Positions 6,272-14,702 are shown, numbered from the stretch's first letter. The stretch is DNA of 34,517 nt from Flavobacterium sp. (GCF_030146175.1 NZ_JASLCE010000114.1:1-34517); one strand, 5' to 3'. The notes: generated from the sequence alone by a model not told the origin. A program made the numbers and translations.

Positions 6272-7612
6272 TTATCTATCAAATAACAAACGTTCGCCAC
6301 AACGGATGTCTTTTACTTTTGAATTTACATAAACCAACTGTCCGTTTACCAACGTATGGGTAATTCTCGATTTAAAATTAGCTCCTTCAAACGGCGACCA
6401 GCCACATTTATATAGTATATTTTCTTTTTTAACCGTCCACGGTTGTCCGGCATTTACCAGAACCAAATCGGCATAATATCCTTCACGGATAAATCCTCTT
6501 TTTTCAATTTTAAAGATTTTTGCCGGATTATGCGCCATTTTTTCAACGATCTTTTCCAATGAAATTTTCCCCTGATGATAGGCTTCAAACATCGCCACAA
6601 CAGCATGCTGTACTAATGGCCCTCCGGACGGAGCACTGGTATACGGATTTTGTTTTTCCTCAAGCGTATGAGGCGCATGGTCGGTTGCAATTACATCAAT
6701 ACGATCATCCAGCAACGCTTTCCATAATTCATCGCGATCTTTTGCTGTTTTTACCGCCGGATTCCATTTAATCAGATTTCCTTTTTTCTCATAATCGGCA
6801 TCTGTAAACCATAAATGATGTACACATACTTCTGCTGTGATCTTTTTATCTTCCAATGGAATCTTATTGGTAAACAATTCCGTTTCCTTTGCCGTCGACA
6901 CGTGGAAGATATGCAAACGCGCGCCTGTTTTTTTCGCCAGCTCAATTGCTTTTGACGACGAAATATAGCACGCTTCCTCGCTACGGATCAGGTGATGGAA
7001 TTTTACCGGAATATCATCTCCGTATTCTTCTTTATATTTTTCAAGATTGGCTTTAATCGTTCCTTCGTCTTCACAATGAACGGCAATCAGCAATGGCGTA
7101 CTTAAAAAGATTTTCTCTAACGTCTCTTCATTGTCCACCAACATATTTCCGGTCGATGATCCTAAAAACAATTTAATTCCCGCTACATTTCTGGGATTCG
7201 TTTTCAGAATTTCTTCCAGATTGTCGTTGGTTCCACCCATCATAAACGAATAATTCGCATACGAAGTTTCGGCAGCAATCTGATATTTTTGTTCTAATAA
7301 TTCCTGAGTTACCGCATTCGGAACCGTATTGGGCTGTTCAATAAACGAGGTTATTCCTCCCGCTACCGCAGCTCTGGATTCGGATGCAATATTGCCTTTA
7401 TGCGTCAATCCCGGTTCGCGAAAATGCACCTGATCATCGATCGCACCCGGAATAAGATAGTTTCCTTCTGCATCTATAATAATACAGTCGGAAGATTTCG
7501 GGCTGATGCTCGCTGCAACCTCCTTGATATATTTATCTTCAACCAGCACATCTCCTTCAAAGATAACTCCTTCATTAACAATCTTCGCATTCTTTATCAA
7601 TATCTTGCTCAT
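6272..7612 (-). CDS. pyrC: Dihydroorotase (amidohydrolase, type I)
   Basis: 446 aa. It cyclises carbamoyl-aspartate to dihydroorotate in pyrimidine synthesis, cytoplasmic. The amidohydrolase barrel shows PGAIDDQVHFREPG near residue 60, a lysine in GIKLFLGSS near 150 that is the expected carboxylated metal bridge, His in AVHCEDE and HIFHVST, and the catalytic Asp in ATDHAPHT near 312. The usual metal-binding pair HxH is here QxH (Gln61, His63). I recall this substitution as common to Bacteroidota dihydroorotases, so it does not by itself mean loss of function. The alternative annotation is allantoinase or another cyclic amidase. Second gene of a minus-strand operon after the Dpm1-like enzyme (20-nt gap). 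pyrH, another pyrimidine gene, lies elsewhere in the window. Confidence 0.9.
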   Translation of the reverse strand: MSKILIKNAKIVNEGVIFEGDVLVEDKYIKEVAASISPKSSDCIIIDAEGNYLIPGAIDDQVHFREPGLTHKGNIASESRAAVAGGITSFIEQPNTVPNAVTQELLEQKYQIAAETSYANYSFMMGGTNDNLEEILKTNPRNVAGIKLFLGSSTGNMLVDNEETLEKIFLSTPLLIAVHCEDEGTIKANLEKYKEEYGDDIPVKFHHLIRSEEACYISSSKAIELAKKTGARLHIFHVSTAKETELFTNKIPLEDKKITAEVCVHHLWFTDADYEKKGNLIKWNPAVKTAKDRDELWKALLDDRIDVIATDHAPHTLEEKQNPYTSAPSGGPLVQHAVVAMFEAYHQGKISLEKIVEKMAHNPAKIFKIEKRGFIREGYYADLVLVNAGQPWTVKKENILYKCGWSPFEGANFKSRITHTLVNGQLVYVNSKVKDIRCGERLLFDR

Positions 7613-7632
7613 CGTACTTTTCTATCTATAAT

Positions 7633-8355
7633 CTATAATCGGTTTATCATTTTTTTGAATCGCAATGTAATTACGCCAAAAATAGCTTCTTTTATAATAG
7701 CATTGCTCATTTTTGACTGTCCTTTGGTCCGATCGGTAAAAATAATAGGCACTTCTACTATTTTCATTTTTTTGACAAAGGTTCTGTATTTCATTTCGAT
7801 CTGAAAGGCGTACCCTACAAATTTAATTTTATCCAGATTGATTTCTTCCAACACTTCTCGTCTGTAACAAATAAATCCTGCCGTTGCATCGTGGATTTTC
7901 ATACCGGTAATCAGGTCGACATATACCGACGCGAAATAGGACAACAGTACACGGTTTAACGGCCAGTTTACCACATTAACACCGGTTACATAACGCGAGC
8001 CAATAGCCATTCCGGCACCATCGACGCAGGCTTTATACAAACGTTCAAGATCTTTGGGGTTATGGGAGAAATCGGCATCCATTTCGAAAATATACTCGTA
8101 ATTCCGTGCTAATGCCCATTTAAATCCATGCACATAAGCCGTTCCGAGCCCTGACTTTTTAAGTCGGTTTTCCAAAAACAAGCGATTCGGGAACAATTCC
8201 TGAAGTTCTTTTACCTTAGCCGCAGTTCCATCCGGCGAATTGTCGTCGACAATCAGCACATCAAATGAAACGTCCAATTCGAAAACAGCTTTGATGATGC
8301 CCTCTATATTTTCGATCTCATTGTATGTAGGAATAACAACTATGCCTAAGCTCAT
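7633..8355 (-). CDS. Polyprenol monophosphomannose synthase-like glycosyltransferase (Dpm1 type, GT2)
   Basis: 240 aa. The GT-A fold is visible from the first residues: VIPTYNEIENIEGI, the nucleotide-binding VDDNSPDGT at about 36-44, and the metal-binding DxD in EMDADFSHNP near residue 94. A GSRYVTG loop and a WPLNRVLLSYFASVYVDLITG segment follow, the latter a typical Dpm1 lipid-facing helix. It probably transfers mannose or another sugar from GDP to a polyprenyl phosphate at the inner membrane face. There is no C-terminal membrane domain, so it is the short soluble form. The TATTTTTG promoter element at 8376-8383 is 20 nt upstream. It leads the operon with dihydroorotase and DUF4296. The exact donor and acceptor are inferred from family only. 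Confidence 0.9.
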   Translation of the reverse strand: MSLGIVVIPTYNEIENIEGIIKAVFELDVSFDVLIVDDNSPDGTAAKVKELQELFPNRLFLENRLKKSGLGTAYVHGFKWALARNYEYIFEMDADFSHNPKDLERLYKACVDGAGMAIGSRYVTGVNVVNWPLNRVLLSYFASVYVDLITGMKIHDATAGFICYRREVLEEINLDKIKFVGYAFQIEMKYRTFVKKMKIVEVPIIFTDRTKGQSKMSNAIIKEAIFGVITLRFKKMINRL

Positions 8356-8375
8356 TTTTTAACTAAATTTGCCTG

Positions 8376-8383
8376 CAAAAATA
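8376..8383 (-). promoter_or_regulatory. -7 element (TATTTTTG) of the glycosyltransferase-dihydroorotase-DUF4296 operon
   Basis: Exact TAnnTTTG on the minus strand, 20 nt before the first gene's ATG. It lies inside the upstream extension of the DUF4271 frame and so argues against that extension. Confidence 0.6.
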
Positions 8384-8445
8384 CACTATTTCCAATGGTT
8401 GTTTCATAATAAAAGTATAATAAAAATATTCCACTTAAAAATTAG

Positions 8446-8453
8446 TACTTTTA
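8446..8453 (+). promoter_or_regulatory. -7-like element (TACTTTTA) of DUF4271
   Basis: One mismatch to TAnnTTTG (final A). It ends 8 nt before the ATG at 8462, implying a very short leader. Confidence 0.4.
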
Positions 8454-8461
8454 CAGGCATT

Positions 8462-9127
8462 ATGATGGATCTATTATTTACCGAAAGAGTCGTTGAAAAC
8501 AAAGACTGGGCAACCGTACTATTTGTACTGTGCTTTGTTTTACTGGCTATTAACAAAACCATATTTGAAGTCCGTTTTAACGAATTTATCCGACTGGGAA
8601 TATCCGATAAATATATTAAGATTTACAAGGATAGCGGAAACATGCAAAGTTGGTTTACCATTTCCATGTTTCTGGTACAACTGATCTCCTTTGCATTCCT
8701 GATTCAAATCATCCTGAGTTATTACGGTTACACCACCAAAACCAACTGGATTTCCTATATTCAGATTATCACGCTTTTGGGGGTATTTATCCTTTCCAAA
8801 TACCTGATCGAAAAGATCATCGCCACTTCATTTAACATTGAAGAGTTTAATGAGCAATTTAATTTACAAAAAGTTAACTATCGAACCTACATCGGATTAC
8901 TCGTTCTACCCCTCAATTTAGTCCTTTTTTATAACGATTTTCCATCAAAAAACCTGATTTTAGGGATTATCATTACTATTTTAATAATAAACATATCAAC
9001 TTACGCGCTAACTTTAAAGATTTATCAAAATTCCATACTAAGCAAGCTGTTCTATTTTATTTTGTATCTTTGCACTCTTGAAATAGCCCCCTATTATTTC
9101 ATGTATTATTGGTTTACGAAAAGTTAG
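8462..9127 (+). CDS. DUF4271 domain membrane protein
   Basis: 221 aa from the first of two tandem ATGs (8462, 8465). The frame is open back to 8369, but that part overlaps the promoter of the divergent glycosyltransferase and adds non-homologous residues. Several hydrophobic segments are visible: about 18-36, 75-97, 107-122, 148-162 and 167-210. This fits a polytopic inner membrane protein. The sequence TKTNWISYIQIITLLGVF and the closing YYFMYYWF match what I know of flavobacterial DUF4271 proteins, which sit beside hemD. Function unknown. The hemD promoter element lies within its last 65 bases. Promoter element TACTTTTA is 8 nt before the ATG. Confidence 0.85.
   Translation: MMDLLFTERVVENKDWATVLFVLCFVLLAINKTIFEVRFNEFIRLGISDKYIKIYKDSGNMQSWFTISMFLVQLISFAFLIQIILSYYGYTTKTNWISYIQIITLLGVFILSKYLIEKIIATSFNIEEFNEQFNLQKVNYRTYIGLLVLPLNLVLFYNDFPSKNLILGIIITILIINISTYALTLKIYQNSILSKLFYFILYLCTLEIAPYYFMYYWFTKS
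9065..9072 (+). promoter_or_regulatory. -7 element (TATCTTTG) of hemD inside the DUF4271 gene
   Basis: Exact TAnnTTTG within coding sequence of DUF4271, 75 nt before the hemD ATG. It suggests hemD can be transcribed independently. Confidence 0.5.
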
Positions 9128-9147
9128 AGCATTACAATTATTTTAAT

Positions 9148-9906
9148 ATGAAAGTGAAAACAATCTTGGTTTCGCAACCAGAACCTAAAGTAGAAAATTC
9201 ACCGTATTTTGAGCTGCAACAAAAGCTTAAAATCAAAGTCGACTTTAGACCATTTATTCACGTAGAGGGCGTTCCTGCTAAAGAGGTAAGACAGCAAAAA
9301 ATTGATTTAAACAATTATTCAGCTATCATCCTAACCAGCAAAAACTCCGTTGATCACTTTTTCAGAGTTGCTGAGGAAATGCGTTATAAAGTTCCTGAAG
9401 ACTTAAAGTATTTTTGCCAGTCAGAAGCCATCGCTTTCTATTTACAAAAATATGTCGTTTACAGAAAACGAAAAATCTATGTGGGTCAAAAAGATTTTGT
9501 CGACCTATCGCCGTTGGTTAAAAAATATAAAGATGAAAAATTCCTACTTCCTTCATCGGATCAACTAAACGCCGACATACCGCAAACGTTAAACAATTTA
9601 AAAGTTGACTGGACGCCAGGAACATTCTACAGAACTGTTATGAGTGACCTTTCCGACTTAAAGGATGTTTATTATGACGTATTGGCTTTCTTTAGTCCAA
9701 CCGGAATTAAATCTTTATTTAAAAACTTCCCGGATTTCCAACAAAACAACACGCGTATTGCTGTTTTCGGAAGTACCACGCAAAAAGAAGCTATCGAACA
9801 TGGTTTACGCGTAGACATCATGGCCCCAACACCAGAGACACCATCGATGACTATGGCCTTAGAAAAATACATCACTAAAGCCAACAAAGAATCCAAAGAC
9901 AAATAA
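9148..9906 (+). CDS. hemD: Uroporphyrinogen-III synthase (HemD)
   Basis: 252 aa. It closes and inverts ring D of hydroxymethylbilane to give uroporphyrinogen III, the branch point of haem and sirohaem synthesis, cytoplasmic. The frame is open back to an ATG at 9109, but MKVKTILVSQPEPK at 9148 is the usual flavobacterial start, and the earlier ATG lies within the DUF4271 gene. Two alternating Rossmann-like halves are visible: ILTSKNSVDHFF near residue 60 and FFSPTGIKSLFKNF near residue 185. The latter is the conserved 'FTSPxxV' segment. The end IAVFGSTTQKEAIEHGL, then APTPETPSMTMALEKYI, matches the family's closing motif. A strong terminator follows. Confidence 0.9.
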   Translation: MKVKTILVSQPEPKVENSPYFELQQKLKIKVDFRPFIHVEGVPAKEVRQQKIDLNNYSAIILTSKNSVDHFFRVAEEMRYKVPEDLKYFCQSEAIAFYLQKYVVYRKRKIYVGQKDFVDLSPLVKKYKDEKFLLPSSDQLNADIPQTLNNLKVDWTPGTFYRTVMSDLSDLKDVYYDVLAFFSPTGIKSLFKNFPDFQQNNTRIAVFGSTTQKEAIEHGLRVDIMAPTPETPSMTMALEKYITKANKESKDK

Positions 9907-9916
9907 TTCGAAATAA

Positions 9917-9947
9917 AAAAAGCTTCCTTAAAGGAAGCTTTTTTCTT
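9917..9947 (+). terminator. Rho-independent terminator of hemD
   Basis: AGCTTCC (9921-9927) pairs with GGAAGCT (9933-9939) over a TTAAA loop, extended by A/T pairs and followed by a T run. Confidence 0.88.
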
Positions 9948-10013
9948 TTAAACTCTCAAAAAAACAAAATCGAATATATAAAGGATAGATCCGACTATTC
10001 TATTATAACCCCA

Positions 10014-10097
10014 TCATTTTAAGAAATCAGCAAATGGATTACTTTTATGATGTGATTCTTTTTTCTTATCACCAATATCAGCAAAACTGATTATCGG
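10014..10097 (-). pseudogene. Decayed coding remnant (C-terminal fragment)
   Basis: On the minus strand an open stretch bounded upstream by TAG (10098-10100) reads PIISFADIGDKKKESH, then HKSNPFADFLK, then TGA at 10014-10016. The protein-like composition (KKKESHHKSNPF...) in a low-complexity spacer suggests the end of a former gene. No start codon remains and I do not recognise a family. Chance cannot be excluded for a stretch this short. Confidence 0.3.
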
Positions 10098-10157
10098 CTA
10101 CTGGAAACAATATCATACAAAAACCGAAATTCTTAAATCCGCAATCAAGGAAAAATC

Positions 10158-10338
10158 TTATTCCTTTTGCTTAACTACGCTAACTACAGCGTCATTATTT
10201 TTCAGTTCGTGTTCTGGTAATTGTACTAATTCCACTTTTTAAATTCTGACTTTCAATTTCAACAGAACTGGATTTCAACAACATAGCCCCGCCTACTGCT
10301 TACTCTCCAGCAACTGTTAAAATTAAAAATACTTTTAC
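10158..10338 (-). pseudogene. Frameshifted remnant of a small secreted or membrane protein
   Basis: Minus strand. From 10338 one frame reads VKVFLILTVAGE, stop (10300-10302), then AVGGAMLLKSSSVEIESQ, then NLK. At the A5 run (10236-10240) removing one base joins this frame to VELVQLPEHELKNN followed by DAVVSVVKQKE and a TAA at 10158-10160. So one in-frame stop and one single-base indel separate this from a ~60-aa protein whose N terminus looks like a hydrophobic signal. The original start appears lost: the codon where Met would stand is GTA, preceded by TAA. The family is not recognised. A sequencing error at the homopolymer could explain the frameshift, but not also the stop and the missing start. 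Confidence 0.4.
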
Positions 10339-10524
10339 TTAAACAACCACTTAAAAATACTGCGGAATTGAAAATAAAAATTACGGTTTTTTTACATTTT
10401 TATTACGGATTACACAAATTGTTAACATAACACATTAACAACCTAAAATTAATGTTTTTGACACCAGCTAACATCCTAAAACCACAGTCAAATACGGTCA
10501 ATTAAAACTCAAATTTACCCATAA

Positions 10525-10556
10525 CAAAAAAGCTACCTCTTTCGAGATAGCTTTTC
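10525..10556 (-). terminator. Rho-independent terminator of pckA
   Basis: On the minus strand AAAAGCTA.CTC pairs with GAG.TAGCTTTT around a GAAA tetraloop (one mismatch), followed by a T run ending near 10526. It is 23 nt after the stop codon. Confidence 0.85.
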
Positions 10557-10578
10557 TATATTCTATATGTAGGATGAA

Positions 10579-12192
10579 TTATAGTTGCGGACCAGCCTTA
10601 ACTAAATTCTGACCTTCTTCATTATCAGTATACTGTACAAAGTTTTTAATAAACAATCCGGCAAGATCCGTAGCTTTTGCTGTCCATTCCGATGCATCTG
10701 CATAGGTATTTCTAGGATCAAGAATCTCCGTGTTAACCTCTGCCAATGCTGTAGGAACTTCCAGATTGAAGATTGGAACGATAGCCGTTTCCGCCTTCTC
10801 GATCGATCCGTCAAGGATTCTGTCGATAATCGCACGGGTATCTTTAATAGAAATACGTTTTCCGGTTCCATTCCATCCTGTATTTACCATATAAGCCGTT
10901 GCATTGTGCTCTTCCATTTTCTTAACCAGTTCTTCTCCGTATTTCGTTGGATGCAAACATAAGAATGCTTTTCCAAAACAAGCTGAGAAAGTTGGCTCCG
11001 GTTGTGTTACACCACGCTCCGTTCCAGCCAATTTTGCCGTAAATCCAGACAAGAAGAAGTATTTGGTTTGTTCCGGCGTTAATTTGGATACCGGTGGCAT
11101 TACTCCAAATGCATCAGCCGTAAGGAAGATTACTTTCGAAGCATGTCCGGCTTTAGATACCGGTTTTACAATATTATCAATATGATAGATTGGATATGAA
11201 ACACGTGTATTTTGTGTTACAGAACCATCTTTAAAGTCAATTTTACCATCAGCATCTACCGTAACATTTTCTAACAATGCATCTTTGCGGATTGCATTAA
11301 AAATATCCGGTTCATTTTCTCTGCTTAGGTCGATTGTTTTCGCATAACAACCTCCTTCAAAGTTAAACACTCCTTCGTTATCCCATCCGTGCTCATCGTC
11401 TCCGATTAATTCACGTTTCGGATCCGTCGACAACGTAGTTTTTCCTGTTCCGGATAATCCGAAGAATACCGCTACATCACCTTCTTTTCCTTTGTTAGCA
11501 GAACAGTGCATTGAAGCAATTCCCTGTAACGGAAGGTAGTAGTTCATCATCGAGAACAAACCTTTTTTCATTTCGCCACCATACCAAGTACCACCAATTA
11601 ACTGGATTTTTTCGGTAAGGTTAAAAGCGATATATACTTCCGAGTTTAATCCGTGTGCCGCATAATCTTTGAAGGTAGCTTTAGAACCATTCATTACTAC
11701 GAAATCCGGTTCTCCAAAGTTTTCAAGTTCCGCTTCCGTTGGACGGATAAACATATTTTTTACAAAATGTGCCTGCCATGCCACTTCCATGATAAAACGC
11801 ACTTTTAATCGTGTGTTTTCATTCGCGCCACAAAAAGCATCTACAACATATAATTTCTTTCCGGAAAGCTGGCTTACTGTAGTCTCCTTTAAAGCATTCC
11901 AGGTATCCTGAGAAATTGGTTTGTTATCGTTAACCGCTTTTTCTGATGTCCACCAAATGGTATCTTTTGTAATATCGTCTTTAACAATGTATTTATCTTT
12001 AGGAGATCTTCCCGTAAATACACCCGTCATAACGTTAACGGCACCAAGTTCTGTCAACTGCCCCTTCTCGAATCCTTCCAGCTCCGTATTTAATTCTTCA
12101 TTATATAGGTGATCGTAAGACGGATTATAAATAATCTCAACCGTATCCTTGATCCCGTATTTTTCTAATGAAATTATATTCGTAACATTCAT
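10579..12192 (-). CDS. pckA: Phosphoenolpyruvate carboxykinase (ATP)
   Basis: 537 aa, standard for the ATP-dependent enzyme. It converts oxaloacetate and ATP to phosphoenolpyruvate, ADP and CO2, the entry step of gluconeogenesis, cytoplasmic. Signatures in order: [12 protein letters not shown] near residue 60 (oxaloacetate site), the NRx-type substrate region FIRPTEAE near 147, [15 protein letters not shown] near 203, the P-loop [11 protein letters not shown] near 246, the Mg-binding IGDDEHGWD near 265, and YPIYHIDNI near 333. Near 446, the sequence [11 protein letters not shown] is the adenine loop. Its promoter element TACTTTTG (12228-12235) is 35 nt upstream, and it ends at a terminator, so it is monocistronic. 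The GTP-dependent form is excluded by length and motif pattern. Confidence 0.97.
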   Translation of the reverse strand: MNVTNIISLEKYGIKDTVEIIYNPSYDHLYNEELNTELEGFEKGQLTELGAVNVMTGVFTGRSPKDKYIVKDDITKDTIWWTSEKAVNDNKPISQDTWNALKETTVSQLSGKKLYVVDAFCGANENTRLKVRFIMEVAWQAHFVKNMFIRPTEAELENFGEPDFVVMNGSKATFKDYAAHGLNSEVYIAFNLTEKIQLIGGTWYGGEMKKGLFSMMNYYLPLQGIASMHCSANKGKEGDVAVFFGLSGTGKTTLSTDPKRELIGDDEHGWDNEGVFNFEGGCYAKTIDLSRENEPDIFNAIRKDALLENVTVDADGKIDFKDGSVTQNTRVSYPIYHIDNIVKPVSKAGHASKVIFLTADAFGVMPPVSKLTPEQTKYFFLSGFTAKLAGTERGVTQPEPTFSACFGKAFLCLHPTKYGEELVKKMEEHNATAYMVNTGWNGTGKRISIKDTRAIIDRILDGSIEKAETAIVPIFNLEVPTALAEVNTEILDPRNTYADASEWTAKATDLAGLFIKNFVQYTDNEEGQNLVKAGPQL

Positions 12193-12227
12193 AACTTAAA
12201 AATGTGTTGTTTTGTTATTTAAGAACG

Positions 12228-12235
12228 CAAAAGTA
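12228..12235 (-). promoter_or_regulatory. -7 element (TACTTTTG) of pckA
   Basis: Exact TAnnTTTG on the minus strand, 35 nt before the start codon, in an A+T-rich region. Confidence 0.6.
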
Positions 12236-12272
12236 AAAATTTAATTTTAGAATATTTTTTTTTTAATAAATA

Positions 12273-12659
12273 TTATGCTTTTTTCCTGATTACCTGTACA
12301 AAAAGGAGCAACCAGGCCAGGATCATCAAAAGCCCGCCAATTGGGGTTATCGGTCCTAAAAATTTAAAATCTATCCCGGTTGCCGTACTCGTCGCCAGCA
12401 AATAAATAGATCCCGAAAAAAACAACACTCCGATAACCGTAAGGTAACAAATGGTCTTTTTGGCCCTTTCGGTTGTCAATGTTGTCATTCCCACAAATAA
12501 TAGGAATAAGGCGTGGTACATCTGGTACTTCACACCCGTTTCGAAAGTGGCCAATTGTGTTTCATCCAGCACTTTTTTTAGTCCGTGTGCTCCAAAAGCT
12601 CCTAATATTATAGCGACAGCTCCCATTATAGCAGCCGCTGCAATTGTTTTTCTATCCAT
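12273..12659 (-). CDS. DUF423 family small membrane protein
   Basis: 128 aa from the ATG at 12657-12659. The frame extends to 12689, but a perfect TACCTTTG promoter element at 12678-12685 falls inside that extension, so the internal ATG is the start. Four hydrophobic segments are visible: about 5-22, 43-60, 71-88 and 98-120. The conserved N-terminal LGAFGAHGLKK and the KYQMYHALFLL segment near residue 39-49 are the hallmarks of DUF423 (the E. coli YgdD family). It is an inner membrane protein of unknown function found across bacteria. It follows pckA divergently only in the sense of sharing the strand; a 72-nt gap and a separate promoter suggest its own transcript, and no terminator is evident before pckA's promoter. 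Confidence 0.9.
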   Translation of the reverse strand: MDRKTIAAAAIMGAVAIILGAFGAHGLKKVLDETQLATFETGVKYQMYHALFLLFVGMTTLTTERAKKTICYLTVIGVLFFSGSIYLLATSTATGIDFKFLGPITPIGGLLMILAWLLLFVQVIRKKA

Positions 12660-12677
12660 CGTGTATTTATTTCCTAT

Positions 12678-12685
12678 CAAAGGTA
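12678..12685 (-). promoter_or_regulatory. -7 element (TACCTTTG) of the DUF423 gene
   Basis: Exact TAnnTTTG on the minus strand, 18 nt before the ATG chosen here. It decides against the longer frame to 12689. Confidence 0.6.
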
Positions 12686-12754
12686 GCATTATTTTAAAAA
12701 GTTAAATAATGACATTAATCATCTTTTATATTTTTAAAGAAAATAACAAATTCT

Positions 12755-12762
12755 TATTTTCG
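12755..12762 (+). promoter_or_regulatory. -7-like element (TATTTTCG) of the saccharopine-dehydrogenase-type gene
   Basis: One mismatch to TAnnTTTG, 26 nt before the ATG. Weak on its own. Confidence 0.35.
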
Positions 12763-12788
12763 TAGACTTTTTAAAACAAACAACCAGC

Positions 12789-14141
12789 ATGAGACATATT
12801 TTAATTATCGGAGCCGGTCGCTCGGCTTCGTCGCTCATAAAATATTTACTGGATAAATCGGAGCAGGAAAATTTACACCTTACCATCGGCGATTTATCTT
12901 TAGAATTAGCACAAAAGAAAACCAACAACCATCCCAGAGCCACTGCTATTGCATTCGACATCCACAACGAAGCACAACGCAAAGCGGAAATTCAGAAAGC
13001 CGATATCGTAATTTCTATGCTTCCGGCTTTTTTACATATTGAAGTAGCCAAAGACTGTATTACCTATAAAAAACATATGGTTACCGCATCTTATATTTCG
13101 GATGCGATGCAGGAACTAAACGAAGCCGCGATTGCCAATAATCTTGTTTTTATGAACGAAATCGGATTAGATCCAGGAATCGATCATATGAGCGCGATGA
13201 AAGTACTGGATGAAATCCGCGAAAAAAACGGAAATGTAATTCTTTTCGAATCGTTTTGCGGCGGATTGGTAGCTCCGGAATCGGACACCAACCTATGGAA
13301 TTATAAATTCACCTGGAATCCGCGTAACGTAGTTTTGGCCGGACAGGGTGGCGCTGCGAAGTTTATTCAGGAAGGCACCTATAAATATATCCCGTACCAC
13401 AAACTTTTTAGAAGAACCGAATTTTTGGAAGTGGAAGGTTACGGTCGCTTTGAAGGCTATGCCAACCGCGATTCTTTAAAATACAGAAGCGTTTACGGAT
13501 TGGACAATGCTTTGACGGTTTTCCGTGGAACGATCCGACGCGTAGGATATTCCAGAGCCTGGGATATGTTTGTACAGTTGGGAATGACCGACGATTCGTA
13601 TGCGATCGATAATTCTGAAACAATGAATTACCGTGAGTTTGTGAATTTGTTTTTACCGTATCACCCTACGGATTCCGTGGAAATCAAATTGCGTCATATT
13701 TTAAAAATCGATCAGGATGATGTGGTTTGGGACAAATTACTGGAATTGGATTTGTTTAATGCCAACAAAATCATCGGACTGAAAAATGCTTCTCCGGCTC
13801 AGATTCTTGAAAAAATCTTAACCGATAGCTGGACTTTGGAACCGGACGACAAAGATATGATCGTGATGTACCACAAATTTGGCTATGAAGTAAACGGCGA
13901 AAAGAAACAAATTGACGCTACAATGGTATGTATTGGCGACGATCAGACCTATACTTCCATGGCAAAAACCGTTGGATTACCGGTTGCCATGGCTACGTTA
14001 CAAATCCTAAACGGAAATATTACAACGCCGGGTGTACAGCTTCCGCTAAACAAAGAGGTTTACCTTCCGATTTTAAAAGAACTGGAAGAATACGGTGTTA
14101 TTTTTAAAGAAAAAGACGTTCCGTACAAAGGATACAAATAA
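12789..14141 (+). CDS. Saccharopine dehydrogenase family protein
   Basis: 450 aa. An NAD(P)-dependent oxidoreductase of the saccharopine dehydrogenase/reductase family, which interconverts lysine-pathway intermediates (saccharopine, glutamate and aminoadipate semialdehyde). The Rossmann loop IIGAGRSASSL starts at residue 6. Further marks are DIVISMLPAFLH near 76, MVTASYISDAM near 97, and MNEIGLDPGIDHMSAM near 118. The last is strongly diagnostic of this family. The central domain carries SFCGGLVAPESDTNLWNYKF. Length fits the single-domain dehydrogenase without a fused ketoglutarate reductase. A catabolic role in lysine degradation is the likeliest reading, but a reductase role is possible. 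An Lrp-type regulator follows 86 nt downstream, and a perfect palindromic terminator lies between. Codon use matches its neighbours. Confidence 0.88.
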   Translation: MRHILIIGAGRSASSLIKYLLDKSEQENLHLTIGDLSLELAQKKTNNHPRATAIAFDIHNEAQRKAEIQKADIVISMLPAFLHIEVAKDCITYKKHMVTASYISDAMQELNEAAIANNLVFMNEIGLDPGIDHMSAMKVLDEIREKNGNVILFESFCGGLVAPESDTNLWNYKFTWNPRNVVLAGQGGAAKFIQEGTYKYIPYHKLFRRTEFLEVEGYGRFEGYANRDSLKYRSVYGLDNALTVFRGTIRRVGYSRAWDMFVQLGMTDDSYAIDNSETMNYREFVNLFLPYHPTDSVEIKLRHILKIDQDDVVWDKLLELDLFNANKIIGLKNASPAQILEKILTDSWTLEPDDKDMIVMYHKFGYEVNGEKKQIDATMVCIGDDQTYTSMAKTVGLPVAMATLQILNGNITTPGVQLPLNKEVYLPILKELEEYGVIFKEKDVPYKGYK

Positions 14142-14145
14142 TAGC

Positions 14146-14178
14146 AAAAGCCTGATTTTCGAAAATCAGGCTTTTTTT
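14146..14178 (+). terminator. Rho-independent terminator of the saccharopine-dehydrogenase-type gene
   Basis: Perfectly palindromic stem AAAGCCTGATTTTC / GAAAATCAGGCTTT (14147-14174) followed by a T run; the tip opens as TTCGAA. Confidence 0.9.
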
Positions 14179-14201
14179 ATTTCAATTTCTATTTCATTTT
14201 G

Positions 14202-14209
14202 TAACTTTA
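14202..14209 (+). promoter_or_regulatory. -7-like element (TAACTTTA) of the Lrp-type gene
   Basis: One mismatch to TAnnTTTG (final A), 18 nt before the ATG. Confidence 0.4.
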
Positions 14210-14227
14210 GCTGTAAATTTATTTCAA

Positions 14228-14698
14228 ATGAAGCTTAATTCCTTACAAGTTGAAATGGACGGTATCGATAAGGAGATCTTGCGCTACCTGATGGAAGATG
14301 CCCGAAAACCGATATTACAAATTGCCAGTAAGATTGGAATTTCCGGTGCGGCCATTCACCAACGATTGCGAAAACTGGAACAGGCTGGTGTAATAACCGG
14401 TTCCCGTTTTACCGTAAGTCACAAGATATTAGGATACAGCACAATGGCCTTTGTGGGTATTTATCTGGACAAAGCATCCCGAAATCCGGAAGCCGTTCGG
14501 GAATTAAAAAAGATACCGGAAGTATTGGAATGTCATTATACTACCGGAAACTGGAGTATTTTGATCAAATTGATTTGTCATGATAACGAACACCTGATGC
14601 AATTGCTCAACAAAAAAATCCAGGCTATTGAAGGCGTTTCCCGAACGGAAACGTTTATCTCCCTGGATCAGCAAATCGAACGTCAAATACAGTTATAA
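14228..14698 (+). CDS. Lrp/AsnC family transcriptional regulator
   Basis: 156 aa. Residues ~10-60 form the N-terminal winged helix-turn-helix: DGIDKEILRYLMEDAR, then IASKIGISGAAIHQRLRKLEQAGVI, the typical Lrp recognition helix and wing. Residues ~70-150 are the RAM (ligand-binding) domain: YSTMAFVGIYL, EVLECHYTTGNWSILIKL, and FISLDQQIERQI. Such proteins bind amino acids and form octamers. Placed directly after the saccharopine-dehydrogenase-type gene but behind a terminator, it probably controls that gene or lysine metabolism in response to an amino acid; this is inferred from position only. Its own promoter-like motif is TAACTTTA at 14202. Converges on the zinc peptidase with a shared hairpin. 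Confidence 0.92.
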   Translation: MKLNSLQVEMDGIDKEILRYLMEDARKPILQIASKIGISGAAIHQRLRKLEQAGVITGSRFTVSHKILGYSTMAFVGIYLDKASRNPEAVRELKKIPEVLECHYTTGNWSILIKLICHDNEHLMQLLNKKIQAIEGVSRTETFISLDQQIERQIQL

Positions 14699-14702
14699 AA
14701 CA

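Larger units (their letters stand above)
9907..10578. other. Gene-poor spacer (672 bp) with decayed coding remnants
   Basis: Bounded by the hemD terminator at the left and the pckA terminator at the right. Two short minus-strand stretches read like the ends of former small genes (10014-10097 and 10158-10338). The rest, about 10340-10520, is A+T-rich with no credible frame or recognisable site. Confidence 0.6.

Noticed and set aside
7400..7804. Plus-strand 134-aa open frame opposite dihydroorotase
   Set aside because: Shadow of the minus-strand genes; no promoter, and composition follows the antisense codons.
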